Positions 1-13,200 of a DNA stretch of 64,000 bases are shown one piece after another. Both the position numbers and the translations under genes were made by a program. The DNA lies in the NCBI RefSeq assembly GCF_020740795.1, contig NC_067286.1:31396003-31460002 (forward strand). Reading direction: 5' to 3'. This stretch comes from Apus apus (Eukaryota > Chordata > Aves > Apodiformes > Apodidae). The first letter of the stretch is position 1. Every line of letters starts with the position of its first letter. A model generated the notes under the pieces. The model ran no database searches, was not told the DNA's origin, and was given only the letters and a program-made list of their open reading frames with translations.

Positions 1-81
1 AGGGCAGTTTTGCTTCCTCTTCCATCTGTCTCTCCAAGTCTTGCACCAAGTTTGCTGCCTTGATTATTTTTTTTTTTTTAA

Positions 82-183
82 CTATTTTATACCACTTGAT
101 TGAGGAGCTGTCTTCCTCTGCTCCAGAATTTCTTGACAACTTTTGTACACTTCTATCAAGCAGTCCAGACGCGGCTTGGAGCT
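82..183 (-). CDS. PIGH: PIGH exon 4 with stop codon
   Basis: Encodes residues 158-190 (SSKPRLDCLIEVYKSC to SSGIK) followed by TAG at 84-82. Acceptor TTCTAG|AGC. A run of A residues (minus strand) follows the stop closely. No AATAAA occurs before the window edge, so the UTR continues outside. Confidence 0.93.
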   Translation of the reverse strand, partial: SSKPRLDCLIEVYKSCQEILEQRKTAPQSSGIK

Positions 184-3100
184 CTAGAATTAAAGTCAAA
201 CAACAGAGAATGAGGCCCTGAACTGGCTGTAAAAGAGCTGGAAATCTTTAACTTCCCACTGGTGAGATTTGTCAGGCAAGAAAAGGAAATGTGGAGATAA
301 CTGACACAAAGGTGACTATCAGAAACAGACGTGTAGAAGGAATGCAGTAGCAAGGTACATAGGCATCTTTCCCACATTAAGTCAATGGAGAACGTGTTTG
401 TTGAGAAATAATTCAGAAAATTCCAGGAGGTGTTTGATGCAAGCTGGTGATACAGGAATGCAAAGCCATTCCATAAGCTGTAGCAGCTCTGTGCTGAAAA
501 ATACCAGTCCCTAAAGCTGTCAGGTCAAAACACAAGCACCCCTCTGCAGTTAGCCTGAGTGTCTCACCAAAACAGAAATCCTGCCTTCTCTGCTGACGGT
601 GCACAGTGACAGCATGGAAGAAAATCCACACCTTCCAACCCATTAACCTATCTATTAGACCATACACCCTCTTGAGACCTACCAACAGCAGATTTCCATA
701 CACTAATCCACCAGCCTAGATGACGTCCACCTTGAAAAAACTACTTTCAGGGCAGGGAATTTAGACACCTGGCCCTTGGCCCCTGCTGGTACTGTCAACA
801 AAAGTACAACAGAAGGTTAACTGAAAACATCAATTCATTTCACACAAACAGCAAACAGTGGTCAAAGTATAATGATTTTCCATCACTTCTAACCTGGACA
901 AGATTAAAACTGGCAAGGAGGTGAAAGTTTCCCAGACCCACAGTCTTTATGGTCCCATGACTTTCAAGCTCCCAAAACAGCATTACTGTGTAAAGTCCAT
1001 CAAACATCTCTCCTTGCAAGTGTTGCTTAAGAGAACAATAGGTCAATTCAGCACAGAAAAGCTCCTGTGCTCAGTGACACAGTAAATTATATTTGTGAAG
1101 GCTGACATAACTTAGAGGAACCCAGTGAAGGAGACACAATACATTTACTAATTATTGCTCCTTCAAAACTAAGTAACATACTGACTTGCATGCTAAAGCA
1201 AGAATTACTGACTGGTAATGAATTGCAAACTGACACAGCTCTTTCTGTACCTCCTTTGCTGTTGGAGTCAACTCTACCAATACTAAGATATTTCCCTGGA
1301 AACAAAACTGTTCAGAGTTGAGCTGGGGAGGGGGGGAAGAAACTACACAACTGCTTTGCAGCCTCTTTGAAGCTGGAAAGGAGCATATGTAACTAAAACC
1401 AGGTTCCTAAGTGCAGCTGGAACTTACTAGGTGTTTACTTCCAGCAAATCCTATTTTCTCCCTTGAATATGTGTGAAATACTTAATTTATATTGTTGTTA
1501 GTAAATGTCTTTACAATTGTGGGACTAAGTTAGCAGAAACTATCAGTGGAACAGTCTACTTATGCCTGAAAGTACTTAGGAGAAGACTGTCATAAAAGAA
1601 CAGTCATAAAATGGATGTGGACTACAAAACAACAATCACCAACAGTAGGTGAATTAGAAAGGACAGAGGGGGCTCTAAGCCTCAGCAGTGGAACATGAGA
1701 GGCACCTCTGCACTGCTTACCACCTCTCAAGGATCAGGGCATTGTTGTGTTAGGCATGTAAAGAAAGGCAGAAAGAAAATCTATTCCCAAAATGGGACTA
1801 TGAACAGGTTAGCAAAAGAAGAGAAAGGGGAGACAGGGTAACAGTAAAGCAAACAAGTTATTATACATTAAGCAAATGCTCACAGCTTGTACTGTGATCT
1901 TTGTCAACGGGTGAAGTCATTCTAATGCCAAGGAGGTTTTTATGAGCACTTTTGGCTCAGAGCTGAGAGAAAAATCAACTACAGCACAGTGCTGTAGTTA
2001 TGACAGAACACTGATCGTGAGACTACACAGAAAGCTGTATGAATCCTCAGTATCCTACATGACCTAAAGACTTCTACTTTATGCAATGTCCTGGTTGGGT
2101 TCAGATTTACACAGCTCCCTGTTCTTCAAATGGAGGGCAAATGAAAAAAAGACCCCCAGTACGTAATTCTGAGAGATGTCTAATACCACCTGTTCCACAG
2201 TGCTCTAAGACCCAACTCGAGAAGCCAGTAAGGGCCTGTAATAAACTATTTGTAGTGGAATAAAGTTACACTCAGACAACAGGCGCACACACACACAGGC
2301 CATGGATCTGGATTTCTCCACCATTCAGTCAAACTCACCTGAAAGAGTGGCACAACCTCAGATACTCCCTGAGGATCTCCAGGGTCCTGGAGGAGGATGC
2401 ACAGGTAGTAGATAACTTTTTGCTACAAGACAAAATCATCAGAGTTTGAAAATGCTATGAAAGTGCCAAGAGGATCTGTTTAAACTCACTGGGCTGAAGG
2501 CAAAGCACTTCAGGCCACAGTCAAGTCTACAAATTGATACCTATAGTTTTCCTCCCTTCACACACAGAAAATTACCTGTGTTTTTTCCTATTAAATTTTC
2601 AACCTGAAAAGAACACACACATGCTGGAAAGGTAAGGTCTGCTTTTCTACAGGAGCTTTGCAGAAAACCCAGAAACTGGACAAATCATTTCCTGAGTTGT
2701 CTCCTTACCCCCGTCTTGACTACTTACAGAGTTTGGCATCAGGATTTGTAATAAGTACACCACAAAGAATGAACCCCACTAGCTTAGTGTTAGTGGCATT
2801 ATCTACAGGATGGATTTGGCTTTCTGAGGTGATTTGTTTGGCTTAAGTTCTCCTTTAAAGGTGAAAGAACAGACAAGAGAATAAAGAGAGAAATCCGAAA
2901 CATAGCGTGTGATGTCAGTGAATCTATGGATAGTGCTATGCTTAATTGCTCTGGTAAATCACTCTGGTGAAAATACACTGGATGTGAGTGTACCCACAGA
3001 TACACAAGCTGAAAGACTGTGTATAATTACCATATGGATGGCTTCGTTGATAACCACATCCTTAACTCGACCCATCTCGATGAAAGTTGTGCTCTCTTTC

Positions 3101-4891
3101 CCTGAAGCATAGGATGAAGTCACCTGAATCCCAAGTGAGCCAATGACGAGCAGCGATTCCTGCTCAATTTTCACAAAGTGCAGGTATATGATCAGGCCAA
3201 TTAGTGTGATGAAGATAGCAGCAGAAAGCACCATACTATTCTGTAACACAAGCCAAACAAAGACAGAGCTCTGTTATTACAATTAACTGAACACTGTTTT
3301 AGACAAAGTAATATTGCACAATAAATTACAATACTAAAACTAGAGTTACAAGGCTACTGTTACGAGGCAATTTTCTTAGGTGGAGTTCTGTTATTCACCT
3401 GGCTGTCTGATATATGTGTGATGAGATCTAAATCAGTCCTCACAGTATGGTCTGAAAGAGCTGAAATGGTCAAGCACAAGAAAATTCTGTTCCCTTGTAA
3501 ATTTAGTGCAGAAATCCCAACCGAAACAAGACAGTTACACCAATGACAGCATATTGTCCAAACATAGAGACATCATTGACCCAGAAGTGTTGTGAAACGT
3601 CTAATAGAACCGAGGGTGGAGTCTCAGAGGGGAAAGACAATCTTTTAAGAAAAACCACTGACCTAGTGGCTTTCTTCTTACAAACTGCAAGCTAAATTTG
3701 TTCAAACCTCATCTCTCATCCTGCCTTGAACACCACTCTAGAGAACATTCGCCTTCTTCTGTGCTTTGTCTGAGGACAAACATCTTTTGCATGCTGCGAT
3801 CTTGGGACTGCTGTTAGATAAAATACAACTGATGAAACTACAGACTACAGCAAAGTCATCTGAAGATGTGGTAATAAATCTTAAAGGTCCACAACCTACA
3901 GTCTATTTCTGGGACATTTTAGAGAGCTCCAGGCCACACACACCCATGCATCAAAGTTGTAACTGACACTTCCCAAAGCACCAGAACTATATGACCCTAC
4001 CACTCAAGCTGGGGCTGCACCACCACGTGAAGTAAAGAAGTCACAAACACAACCAACAGAATGGACAAAAAAATTTTTATAAGCTTTGAAATCTGTCTTC
4101 CCACCTCATCTGTGAAACATGAGCAAGCAGATTACGTTCACATGGCAGTGCTCTCTGAGTCCCTCAGCAAAATCCCTCTGGGGATTAGCAATCACTCACT
4201 TTATTCAGTACAGCTTTTATTGCAGACTCCTGCAGCTCATCTCCCTAGGTAAACACCTGCTGTTTGGACTCTCAGGAACGCACTCGGCACCACTCAACAA
4301 GCCTAGGTACGCCTATCCTACTTGGCGAGAGGCAAACCAACAGAGGCATCCTGGAACCCACCAGGTCCCCGGGCTGCTGCTGCCTGTGGGCCCTCAGACA
4401 CCGGAGGGCACGCCTCTCCTTTTCACCCCGTCCTCATCGGGATCTACCGCCCCGGCATTCCTGGAGCGTTGAGGAGGCCTTGGCACCGGCTCTGGCCTCC
4501 TCGTGCGGCCCTCGCTGCCCGCAGCGGGCCGGCAAGGGCCGCGTGCCTCCCTCTAGGCCGGCGGGCCCAGCCGAGCCCCTCGGACGCCACCCACAGCCCC
4601 CGAGTGCCCCCGGAACAGCCGCGGGGCGCAGGCGGCTCAGGCCCGGGCCCACGCCTCACCCCTCGGCCTCCGAGGCGAGGGCGGGCGGCGGAAGGGGCGC
4701 GGGGGCGGCGGTACCTGGCTGAGCACGAAGAGCCCGTAGGCCGCCAGCCAGACGGCGGCGGTGGCGGCGCTGAGCGCGCGGAGCTGCAGGCGGGGCCCGC
4801 GCACCGCCAGCTCCCGGCAGGAGGCGCTGTGCTGCCGGCGCCGCAGCGCCACGGGCGCCCCGGACGCCGAGCGGTACCGCCGCTCCGCCAT
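82..4891 (-). CDS. PIGH: PIGH, GPI-GlcNAc transferase subunit H (4 exons, 190 aa)
   Basis: PIGH is a subunit of the ER-membrane complex (PIGA, PIGC, PIGH, PIGP, PIGQ, PIGY, DPM2) that transfers GlcNAc from UDP-GlcNAc to phosphatidylinositol, the first step of GPI-anchor synthesis. The spliced CDS is 4715-4891, 3031-3240, 2339-2422 and 82-183 (complement), all joins in phase 0, giving 190 residues against 188 in human. Hydrophobic stretches at about residues 41-57 and 60-81 form the membrane hairpin. The conserved core follows, with LGIQVTSSYASGKESTTFIE near 97-116 and a cysteine-containing tail (RLDCLIEVYKSCQEIL). I chose the ATG at 4891 because it has a strong Kozak context (GCCATGG) and matches the human start. 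The 3' UTR runs off the left edge. It is divergent from ARG2. Family identity is certain from the exon peptides; splice sites are inferred, not transcript-tested. Confidence 0.95.
2339..2422 (-). CDS. PIGH: PIGH exon 3
   Basis: Encodes residues 130-157, beginning QKVIYYLCILLQDPGD and ending VVPLFQ. It is too short for an ORF scan and was found by homology. Acceptor TGTAG|CAA, donor CAG|GTGAGT. Confidence 0.93.
3031..3240 (-). CDS. PIGH: PIGH exon 2
   Basis: Encodes residues 60-129 (NSMVLSAAIFITLIG to VINEAIHM), the second membrane segment and the most conserved block of the protein. Acceptor TTACAG|AAT, donor ATG|GTAATT. Confidence 0.95.
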
Positions 4892-5330
4892 GGCCGCCCC
4901 GCGCCGCCCCGCACCGCACGCGCACCGCACGCTTCGGCGCTGCCCCTCGGCGCGGGGCGGGCGGGGCGGGCGCGGTCCCGCCTCCCACCGCGCTCACGGG
5001 GTGCGGCACGAGGCGCCTGCGCGCGGGGCGGGGCGGGGCCGGCGCTGCCGCCGGGCGGGGTTGGTGCGGGCCCCGGGGCGTCTCCGCGGCGGTCCCGGCG
5101 CGGCGGGCTCCGCTCCGCGCCCGGGGGGGCAGCCCCGCCGGCACCGCTCTGTCCTGAGGGCGTGCGGCCCCGCCGTCCCCCGCCCGGTCCTGTCCGCAGG
5201 GAGGGCAGGCCCGCCCTGTCCCGAGGGCGCTGCCGCGGTGCGGTCTCGCTTGGTTACACCGCGCCAGGCCTCCCGCTGCAGCCCTTGCCCACGTCAGGAG
5301 TGTCGGCCGTTTGGGAATGTTGGTAGTGCA
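4400..5330. promoter_or_regulatory. CpG island promoter of PIGH
   Basis: GC-rich, CpG-dense block around PIGH exon 1, with repeated GC boxes (GGGGCGGG type) at about 4955-5045 upstream of the start codon. No TATA box is visible, the usual picture for a housekeeping promoter. The transcription start is not fixed by sequence alone. Confidence 0.75.
4715..4891 (-). CDS. PIGH: PIGH exon 1 (coding part)
   Basis: Encodes residues 1-59, from MAERRYRS to YGLFVLSQ, including the first membrane segment (WLAAYGLFVL, as in human). The donor is CAG|GTACCG on the minus strand. The exon lies inside a CpG island. Confidence 0.93.
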
Positions 5331-6630
5331 CTGCTCTCTTCCTCCGCTCCTTCAGTAAGTTTTCAAACGGCACAGGTGTCAGTGGTGGTGTGCGTGTCTC
5401 TGGCCATGAAGGAGACATTAATTTTGTCCTCATTTGCCTTTACCCATTCTTAATGCGTTCATGTATCTCTTTGTATCGTTCACAACAAGCTCATTGTGTG
5501 GTTTCTTGAGTATTTCTCTTTTAGCTTTTAAAGCAACGTTTTAGGGATCATTGCAGTCTAAGTATATAATAAATGGGATACTTGGCTTTGTGTGCAGACA
5601 TCATGGCTGTTTGTATTGTGTTCTCTATAATATCTCTCAATTACTGTTTTGTATTACTTCCCTGGCACAGACATAAAGCTACAGCTCTGCAGTTTCCAAA
5701 CCACCCTCCTAACTCCTTTGCCCTTCTTATTTCTTCCTCCTCACCCACAGCCCTGGAGTCTACCCGTTAGCTTTCATTGCAGATACCATCTCTTTGTGAG
5801 CAATGCACTTAACTCGCGGATTCTGAGCTCTTGGGTGGATGCTCTAGATACATATATATATATATATATAAACCTGTTAACTTCTTGTAGGGGCAGCAAA
5901 GGAGTCTGTAACAGACCTGAGAATCCGAGGGGCATTTAAGAATCACCACCAAGGTCTTTGCTTGGCCGGGAGGGGTGGGGGATGGTAGGCAGTGGTGGAA
6001 GGCTTGTGCAGTGTGTCTGGGATCTCCCTGTGACACAAGAGCTGAGCTGAGCTGGATCTCTGAAAATAAAAGGTGAGCTGGCCTGGAGAGACAAAAAATA
6101 ACTGCAGACAGTGAACTGCAGGAATGCAGGAAAAATGTTGGAAGTTACAGAGAGAGAGTGTGAAAGTTTACAGATGGAGTGAAAGTGGAAAAAAACAGTA
6201 AAACTGGAATTACAGGGTTTTTAAATGAATGCTGCCAGCCTTTCAAACCTGTGTGTGAGGTTGCACGTTTGACAGCAGGAGTCACGTTGCCTCGTCACAA
6301 AAGGGAAAGAAGGGGGCATTTGCTGGTTTTTAAATAATTTCTTAAGCCGTGCTGTGAATAGCAACAGTAAGAGCTTTCAGAACGTGAGGATCACCTCGAG
6401 GTCAGATATTCGTGGCCGGTGCTGGAAGAGGTGGCTTTTTTACTGCTTTATCAAGGTTATCAGATGAGGAGCATCACCTCAGTTTTTGGTCAGCGAAGCC
6501 AGGGAGTAACATTGCTGCGAGGTGGCTCTCAGGAGCTCAGTGTGACCAGCCAGGCAGCTCGGCTGAGCTGGTGCTTTTCCCCCGGGACAGTGACAAATTC
6601 CAGCACGTCACGCCAAGATCCATCCGGTGG
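5331..6630. other. PIGH-ARG2 intergenic spacer
   Basis: AT-richer DNA between the two CpG islands. It holds a short (TA)n run at 5852-5871 and otherwise no coding exon, RNA gene or recognisable transposon. Confidence 0.55.
5852..5871. repeat. (TA)n microsatellite
   Basis: Uninterrupted TA dinucleotide run of about ten units. Confidence 0.85.
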
Positions 6631-7169
6631 CCGAAAGCGGGGTACCAAGGGAGGGGGTGTTCCCCGAGACCTCTCCCAGCGGGCGGTGCTGCAGCCCCTG
6701 GGCCGAGCAGAGCCGCTGTGGCACCTGCGCCGGGGGACGGCCGGGAGAAGGCCTTGCAGGGCGCGCGGCGGCGCGGTGAGGCGGCCCGGGGTCGTGGCGC
6801 GGCGGCGGTTACCAGTGGAAAATCCCCGGCGCGGGGCCGGGGCCGGTGCGGGCCGGGGGCGGGGGCGGGGCCGGGGGCGGGGCGGGGCGTTGGCCGCCGC
6901 GCTCCGCCGGGCACTGCCCCCCCCGCCCCGCCCCCCCCGCGCGTCCTTCCGGGCCCTCGCGCGCGGTGCCGCGTGCGCCGCGGGGGGCGGGACACACCTC
7001 CGGGCGCGCGCGCTGCCGTTGGCCGGGCGGCGCGGGGTGTGGGGGGCGGGGGGCGGGGCCCGGCCCGGCCGCCGCGGGGCTGGGGCGCCTCAAAAGCGGC
7101 GGCGCGGGGGCGGCGGCGGCAGCCTCGGTCTCGGCCTCGCTCGGCGGCGGGTGTGCGGCGCCGCGTGCC

Positions 7170-7286
7170 ATGGCCCTGCGCAGCAGCTTCGCTCGGCTCC
7201 TCCGCAAGCAGGCGGGCGCGGGGCTCCAGCTGCGCAAGCAGGCGCACTCCGTGGCGCTGGTGGGAGCCCCGCTCTCCAGGGGGCAG
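7170..7286 (+). CDS. ARG2: ARG2 exon 1 (coding part)
   Basis: Residues 1-39: mitochondrial presequence, then [14 protein letters not shown], the first strand of the arginase fold. Start context is GTGCCATGG. Donor CAG|GTGGGC, phase 0. Confidence 0.93.
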
Positions 7287-10200
7287 GTGGGCATGACGGC
7301 GCTGCTTGGCTCCGCTCCCCTCCCCGCGGGCGGGCGGGCGCACCTGGCCGCGGGCAGCGCTGTCTAACGCGCCCCTCTTCTCTTTGTCTCGCAGAAACGG
7401 CGGGGAGTGGAGCACGGCCCCGCCACCCTCCGCGCTGCTGGGCTGGTGGAGCGGCTGGCCGGCCTGGGTGAGGCAGGGCGCGGCGCGGGGGCTTCGTCGG
7501 GGGGAAGGGGGGCGTGGAGGGAGGTGCGGGGCTGCCTTCGTCTTCCCCCTCCCCAGCAGCGCATCCTCCCTTTCGCCGCTCGTTTGGGCGAGGCGTGACT
7601 CAGCCGCTTGCTGCGAGCCCGGGGAGGGGGGGCTGGAGACGGTTCCTTCCAGTGGGTCAGGCAGCCCGAGATGTCCGTGCGCCCCGTGCCCGGGGAAGGG
7701 CGGTGTGGCCGCGGCTGTGCGGGGTGGGCGCGGGGCGGCTGGTCGCACCCCCGCTTCTGCCGGCCCGCCGGTGCGGGCGGGCGGCCGCGCTGGGGCCTGA
7801 CGCTCATCTGGGGGACAAAGAGCGGCCGGTCTGCCCGCACCCACCGCCCTGCGCTCCGGCTGCCCGGGAAGCGCCGGGGCTGCCCGGCACCTCCTCCGCG
7901 GGCACAGCGCGTTGGCGTGTGCGGTGCGTGCTGTGCCCCTGCGGGCTTGGGCAAGGCTGGAGAAACCCGAGGCCGTGAGAAGCCTTGTGTGCACCCCCTG
8001 CGTCTAGACAAGGAATACCGTGTTCCGCGGGTTCTCACATCGTCTGTGTTCTTGCTCCGTGTTCATTACCAGCTGCTTAACTTGATCCTAAGACACTTGT
8101 ATGCTTTCAAGTGATAAAATTCAGAACTTTCTGGAAAAATCCTCAGATGTGTATATGAAGTCTTGCCTGACGTTTTGCTTTGAAGACACTGTGTAGCACT
8201 GTGTGAATTGAAATTTTCTGGTGTTTTGACTGTTACTCAAGCAAATCTATGTGCTTGTGTTTCAGATTCTTGCATCTATTGCTTCTACAAGCTGAGAGCT
8301 GCAGAAAACTGTTGCCATGGTTATTAGAAATAGGGCATGAGAGATAGAAACTTGTAAATCAGAACTCTCTCTTGGAGAGTCTTTAATCTAAAAAAACGTT
8401 ACTGAAAACCGTATGATGGGGATGGATTGCAGGGGTGGACCACAGAAGGAGCTGTTATCTGTGCTGTCTGGTTAGTGTCACTGGAGTCTAGATACGTGCA
8501 GAGGAAAGATAACTGCCTAATAATCCTCTAGCAGCTTTATTCTAAATCGTAAGACCTCTTTCGAAACAGAAGCTGTTGTTCTGTGCAGCCCTCTAGACGT
8601 ATCCTGCGTATCTTATGATTCACAAGCTGTAAAGTCCCAGTTTGCAATCAAATGAGTAGATCTTCATTTCCTGTCTTGTTTTGAGCAAAGCTGAGATGTA
8701 TGCCATCTTTGGCAACGTTTCCATTCTAGTGAGCAAGATTAACCTCAAAAAAACATAGAAGGGAGTGTCCAAAACAGGTCTTATATACTGGAATAAAAGC
8801 AGGTCTAGATGTTACTGGGCTTAGAGTTTATTTTAAAACAACAAGTTATTCTAGGTAAGATTGTAGGCAGCAATCTGTTTTTATCTTGAGAGAATTTTAT
8901 AATGAAAATTTGGGGGGGGTTCTTTCAGGTAGTTCAGCTCTAATACTTCATTAAGCTGAAGGTGAAAAATACTTTCACCATTTAGTTGCTTATGGACTGT
9001 TTATTCATTAATCAACATGGATATATTTTTGAGGGCCCATCCTGAACCAATGACAGTGACCAGCACACAAAGAGGAGTTGTTAATCTTGCAAAGAAAATC
9101 TGCTTGTTGTAGCCATTTGTATTGTGTACCTCTGCTGTTCATGGAAATTTTACAAATTATTGTTTTTGTCTTGGGGCTGTTTGCTTTTCTTCCCTTGGCT
9201 GGCAGAATAGTTTTGCCTGTAGTACTGTCCTAATAGTGCCATTGTTTGGACTCCTGTGTTACACTGAAATGGCAGAAAAAATTTAGCTGCTTTCTTCTTT
9301 GTCTTTCTAACACTATTAGTTTTCTTCTCATACATTAAAGAAGGCAATAGAGCCACAGCATTCTCATTATTAACTTATATTTATCTGTTAAAATAACAAT
9401 TTTTATGGTACCTTGAAAAGGAGTAGGTAACTAATACTGCAGCAGACCAGGCTTCTCCTTCAAAAAGAAATAATACTAATCTAAGATGTAGGGCTTCTGT
9501 TCTCTTGTCTGTATTGGTTGCTTCTGAAGCCTTTTTGTTTGGGAGGGGTGGGGGAAGTGGTGGTTGTTATTGTTGCATGCTCCCATTCCCTATTTGGCAG
9601 TGGATTTCCTATCTAGAGAGAGTTCCAAGCTGAACTGAAGTTAAAATGTTTGATTTATTAATTTTCCATTCACAAATTCAATTAGACCTGAATAAAATGA
9701 AGATGCTCAGAAGTTTCCTCTAAAATGTAGCATTCAGGTTGTCTGACCAATGCACTGTGTTTGTTTGGTTTAGTCTTTTGTGTATATACTTTGAATATCA
9801 AGCAACCACATGCCTTTTCGGATATTTGTATGCCTGATTTAATGACTTCTGTTGATAGTGCTCAGGCCACATTGGAGACTGTGAGAACACCAGACCTTTG
9901 TTTCTCCATTTTGCACCGTTTTGCATTTTGCTTTCACTGGCTGGTATCTTTAGGAGGGAATTTTCTTGTTCCTTTCACCCTATCCTAACTTCAGTTCTTC
10001 CATAGCATTATTGCAATGTCTTTACCTGCAATTACATTTTTCATTTCTGGGGGATGATCCCTCACTTGGAAGAGACTGTGACTACATCTACATGGTATAA
10101 TAAATTCTTGGCTACCTGAAGCTATGACTGCCTATAAGCAGCTTGTTTATGCTTAGGCTGAAATATGAGGAGGGAGCTCAGAGGCAGATGGTTTCACTAG

Positions 10201-13200
10201 TCTGTACCAGGCTGTCACCTGAATCCAAGCTACTAGCTTGACTTTTACCCCCTTGTTAGAAGCAGAGAGAACACTGTTATGTGTTGGTAGTAGCTCCAGG
10301 TGTACCCAGGAGGCTTCGTGTTGCAGGAGTCCAGCTCCCAAGCCAAGACCAGTGGGTGTGCAAGTTTGTAGCAGGGATAATTTAAAATATAACTGACATC
10401 ACCTTGGTGATGTTTCTTTTGGCTATGCTGCTTCTCGTAAGGGAAACAAAAATATTCACACCTTAAAGGACTCTTCCATCTTCCTATAGAGGTAAAAAGT
10501 GCTCAGAAAACAGAGACCCATAACTCCAAGGCATGGGGGAGAAGAGGGTGCAGAGCTTGCAGGGGTGTGTATTGTTCTGGCAGTGAAGAGAAATGGGTGC
10601 AATACGTAGAGGCTCTTGGGCTTTTGGTGCAAAAGCATGCAGAAGATAGGTGATGGGTGCCCTTGACGTAAGCTATAGAAGATGAAAAGTGTGAAGTTCT
10701 TTAAAGCAATTTCTTGGACCTCTCCTGTTTGCTGCAAATTAAGAAGAGAATCTGACCAAACTTAAATCCAGAGTGTTTCCTAGTCCTCTTACTTGAAGGA
10801 GAAGAGGACCATTCCCAGAATTTTCTAAGCAACAGATAGCTGTTTTGTTAATTAGTAAAGCCCTTGAGGTGACTTAGAGCAGCTTTGCCATTGCTAACAT
10901 AAAAATAACTTCAGTATAACATTTCTGCCCCAAGTATTCATTCTTGTATGTTGATTTTTGTTGACTGTTAATTTCCTTTTTTTTCACCTCCTTTTCTTTA
11001 TTTAAAGCTGGATGTGGTTAGGTTGCTGAGTTTAGTCAGATGGATTTGGATTACTCTAGAACTGATTAAGTTTGGATCCGAGTTGCTGATTTGACAAGTT
11101 AGTAACAGCAGAGAGGTGGCTTACAAACAGAAATAGAGCTACACTTGTCAAAGAGAATGACCATCATATTACTGTTCTTTTGTTTGACCAGAACAAAGCT
11201 CTTAGTAATAGTGTTCAAAAGGTTAATGTTGTGACTCAAAGGCATAACCTCTAAAAGGGGAGTGGAGCTGCTAATCCCCATGTGACTGTAGATACACTCC
11301 TGCTTTGCCTAAAAGTGTTGGGCTCCTACTGACATCTACTGCCAGAAATAACAATTCAACTTTGCTATCTCACCAACATTACTCATATGGTTAGTTTCAG
11401 CCTTAACAATTAATAATGAAACTGCTTATTCTAAATATAGCTCCTTTTTTCCAATCTTTATCTTCTTGGGTGAAGAGATTGAGAAAGATAGTCTTTCAGT
11501 TATGCACCAAGGTATGCATAATATGCTGCAGTGTCGGGAAAATAATTTTCATCAGCTCATCCAGTACATAGGTGTTTAAAGAGTTGCCTTTGATAAACTA
11601 GCATTCTGCTTGCCCTATATTTGAATTAAGGATATTTACAGACTGTGGTTTTACAAAAATCTAGTGATGTAAAAAATAACATCTGTCAGGAATTCAGTCT
11701 TCTTAGGTTAGAATCCAGTTCAGCTTTGCACTAGCTCTTACATCAATCGTTTCTTTTCAGAGCTCAGTATTTTAAACTTTTTAAGACTTTCTAGTTTAGT
11801 AGAGCCAGTCAAATATCTCTAATCTGTAGAATTCCAATAGTCTAAATTTATTGTATAGATAACATAAGGATCTATTTAATCTCTTTCATCACATTTTCTG
11901 CTGTTGATAATTAAACTCTTGTCTTTCTCCCATTTCAACTGTAACTGCTAGTGTGTCAAGCAGCGTGTTGTTTAGTTAAATATCTGCATTGCTGAGATGA
12001 GAAATGCTACCATTTGTGGGTTCTTTCTGACCACATCTGCTGTCAGTACTGTTGAAGCTAAGTCTATTAATTTGCTAGGAACATTCTCAGGGGAAAAAAA
12101 AAAATAAAATATATATATATAAATAAATTATATATATATATATATCTGTTTGGGATATACATAAAGATATTAGGGTAACAGTTAAGTCTTCTGTCCTACA
12201 AAGCAGAAATGGGAATTTTCTTTTTTTATGTAGGCACTCCCCCCCTTTTTTTCCCTTGAAACAGAACAGGCAAATAGCAGTTATTTTCTTTTTCCTTAAG
12301 CACAAGCATGTACAAATGCTTCTCTTTAACAATATTAGTAGAACATGCTTATGTATTATTGCAGCTTATTTCCAAAATAAATCATCTCTTTTTATTTATA
12401 CTGAGGTTAATAGAGATTCAAGAGACTGTTATTCTTGTTTACCTCTCAAATGTCAATTATTCATGATTGGTTAGCTTCAAATGCCAGTGATTTGACAATA
12501 ATCAAAGCACAGCCAAATGAACTGGTTGTAACTGCATTTGCAGTGAGGCTTTGAAATTATGCCAGTTGTCAGAATTCATCAAGGGCAGATGCTGCTCTGC
12601 TCCACTCCTTGAGGGAAGGTAGCCAGGAGCTGACTGTTAACCAGGCAGGCAGAAGGAGCCCTGGTGAGGCTTTGGACAGCTGTCTTGAGGCCTCCAATGA
12701 GGCTGTTTCTTGGTTGCTTTGTCACAACACACCTTGTTGGCTAGCTCACCTTGAGCACAGGAAGCTAAGTTCCTGTGGGGGAGTGTGCTCTGACAGTAGT
12801 TATGGTTTATCCTTTTCAATGATGTGCCCTTTGATATTTGCCTAATTATAACTAGTCTGAGAAGTTACTAGGAAAGTGCCAATAATGAAAGTATGTGGAG
12901 TCAGAGCATTCCTTGCAGTAGGTCAGTTCTGATTCTCTTCCCTTGCCCATGCTGATAGAGGACATCATCTGCTCAGTTTTGCTTTGGAATGAAAAGCTTT
13001 GTGTCAGTCATTGATTTGATGTTTGTTTGTTCTATTCCTTTCCCATTTGGCGGGTGCACATTCTAGGTTGCACATTATCCATAAAGTTGGCTTGAAAAGA
13101 AACTTCATTTGGGGTAAAGTTCACTCATTTTCATTGCAATTGTTCCTCATATAATTTTAGTTTAAATACATCTAAAAAATTAAGCTATGCTGATGCAGAT

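Larger units (their letters stand above)
6640..7960. promoter_or_regulatory. CpG island promoter of ARG2
   Basis: Dense CpG block covering the ARG2 promoter, first two exons and start of intron 2. GC boxes cluster at about 6850-6895 and 7035-7080. No convincing TATA box is seen ahead of the start codon at 7170. Its composition makes long accidental open frames on both strands. Confidence 0.78.

Noticed and set aside
1-58. Coiled-coil-like open frame on the minus strand (LVQDLERQMEEEAKL) after the PIGH stop
   Set aside because: It is out of frame with PIGH and lies in its 3' UTR; no acceptor or homologue recognised. Too short to claim as an exon.
4889-4930. Upstream in-frame ATG extending PIGH by 13 residues (MRCACGAG...)
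   Set aside because: The downstream ATG has the better context and matches the known family start; the extension is CpG-island composition.
4322-5453. Several overlapping open frames around PIGH exon 1
   Set aside because: Only the minus-strand frame with the PIGH peptide is supported; the others are CpG-island shadows.
6537-7994. 485-residue open frame on the minus strand over the ARG2 promoter
   Set aside because: Pro/Arg/Ala/Gly-rich product of a CpG island, opposite ARG2 exons 1-2. No conserved domain; GC-rich DNA has few stops.
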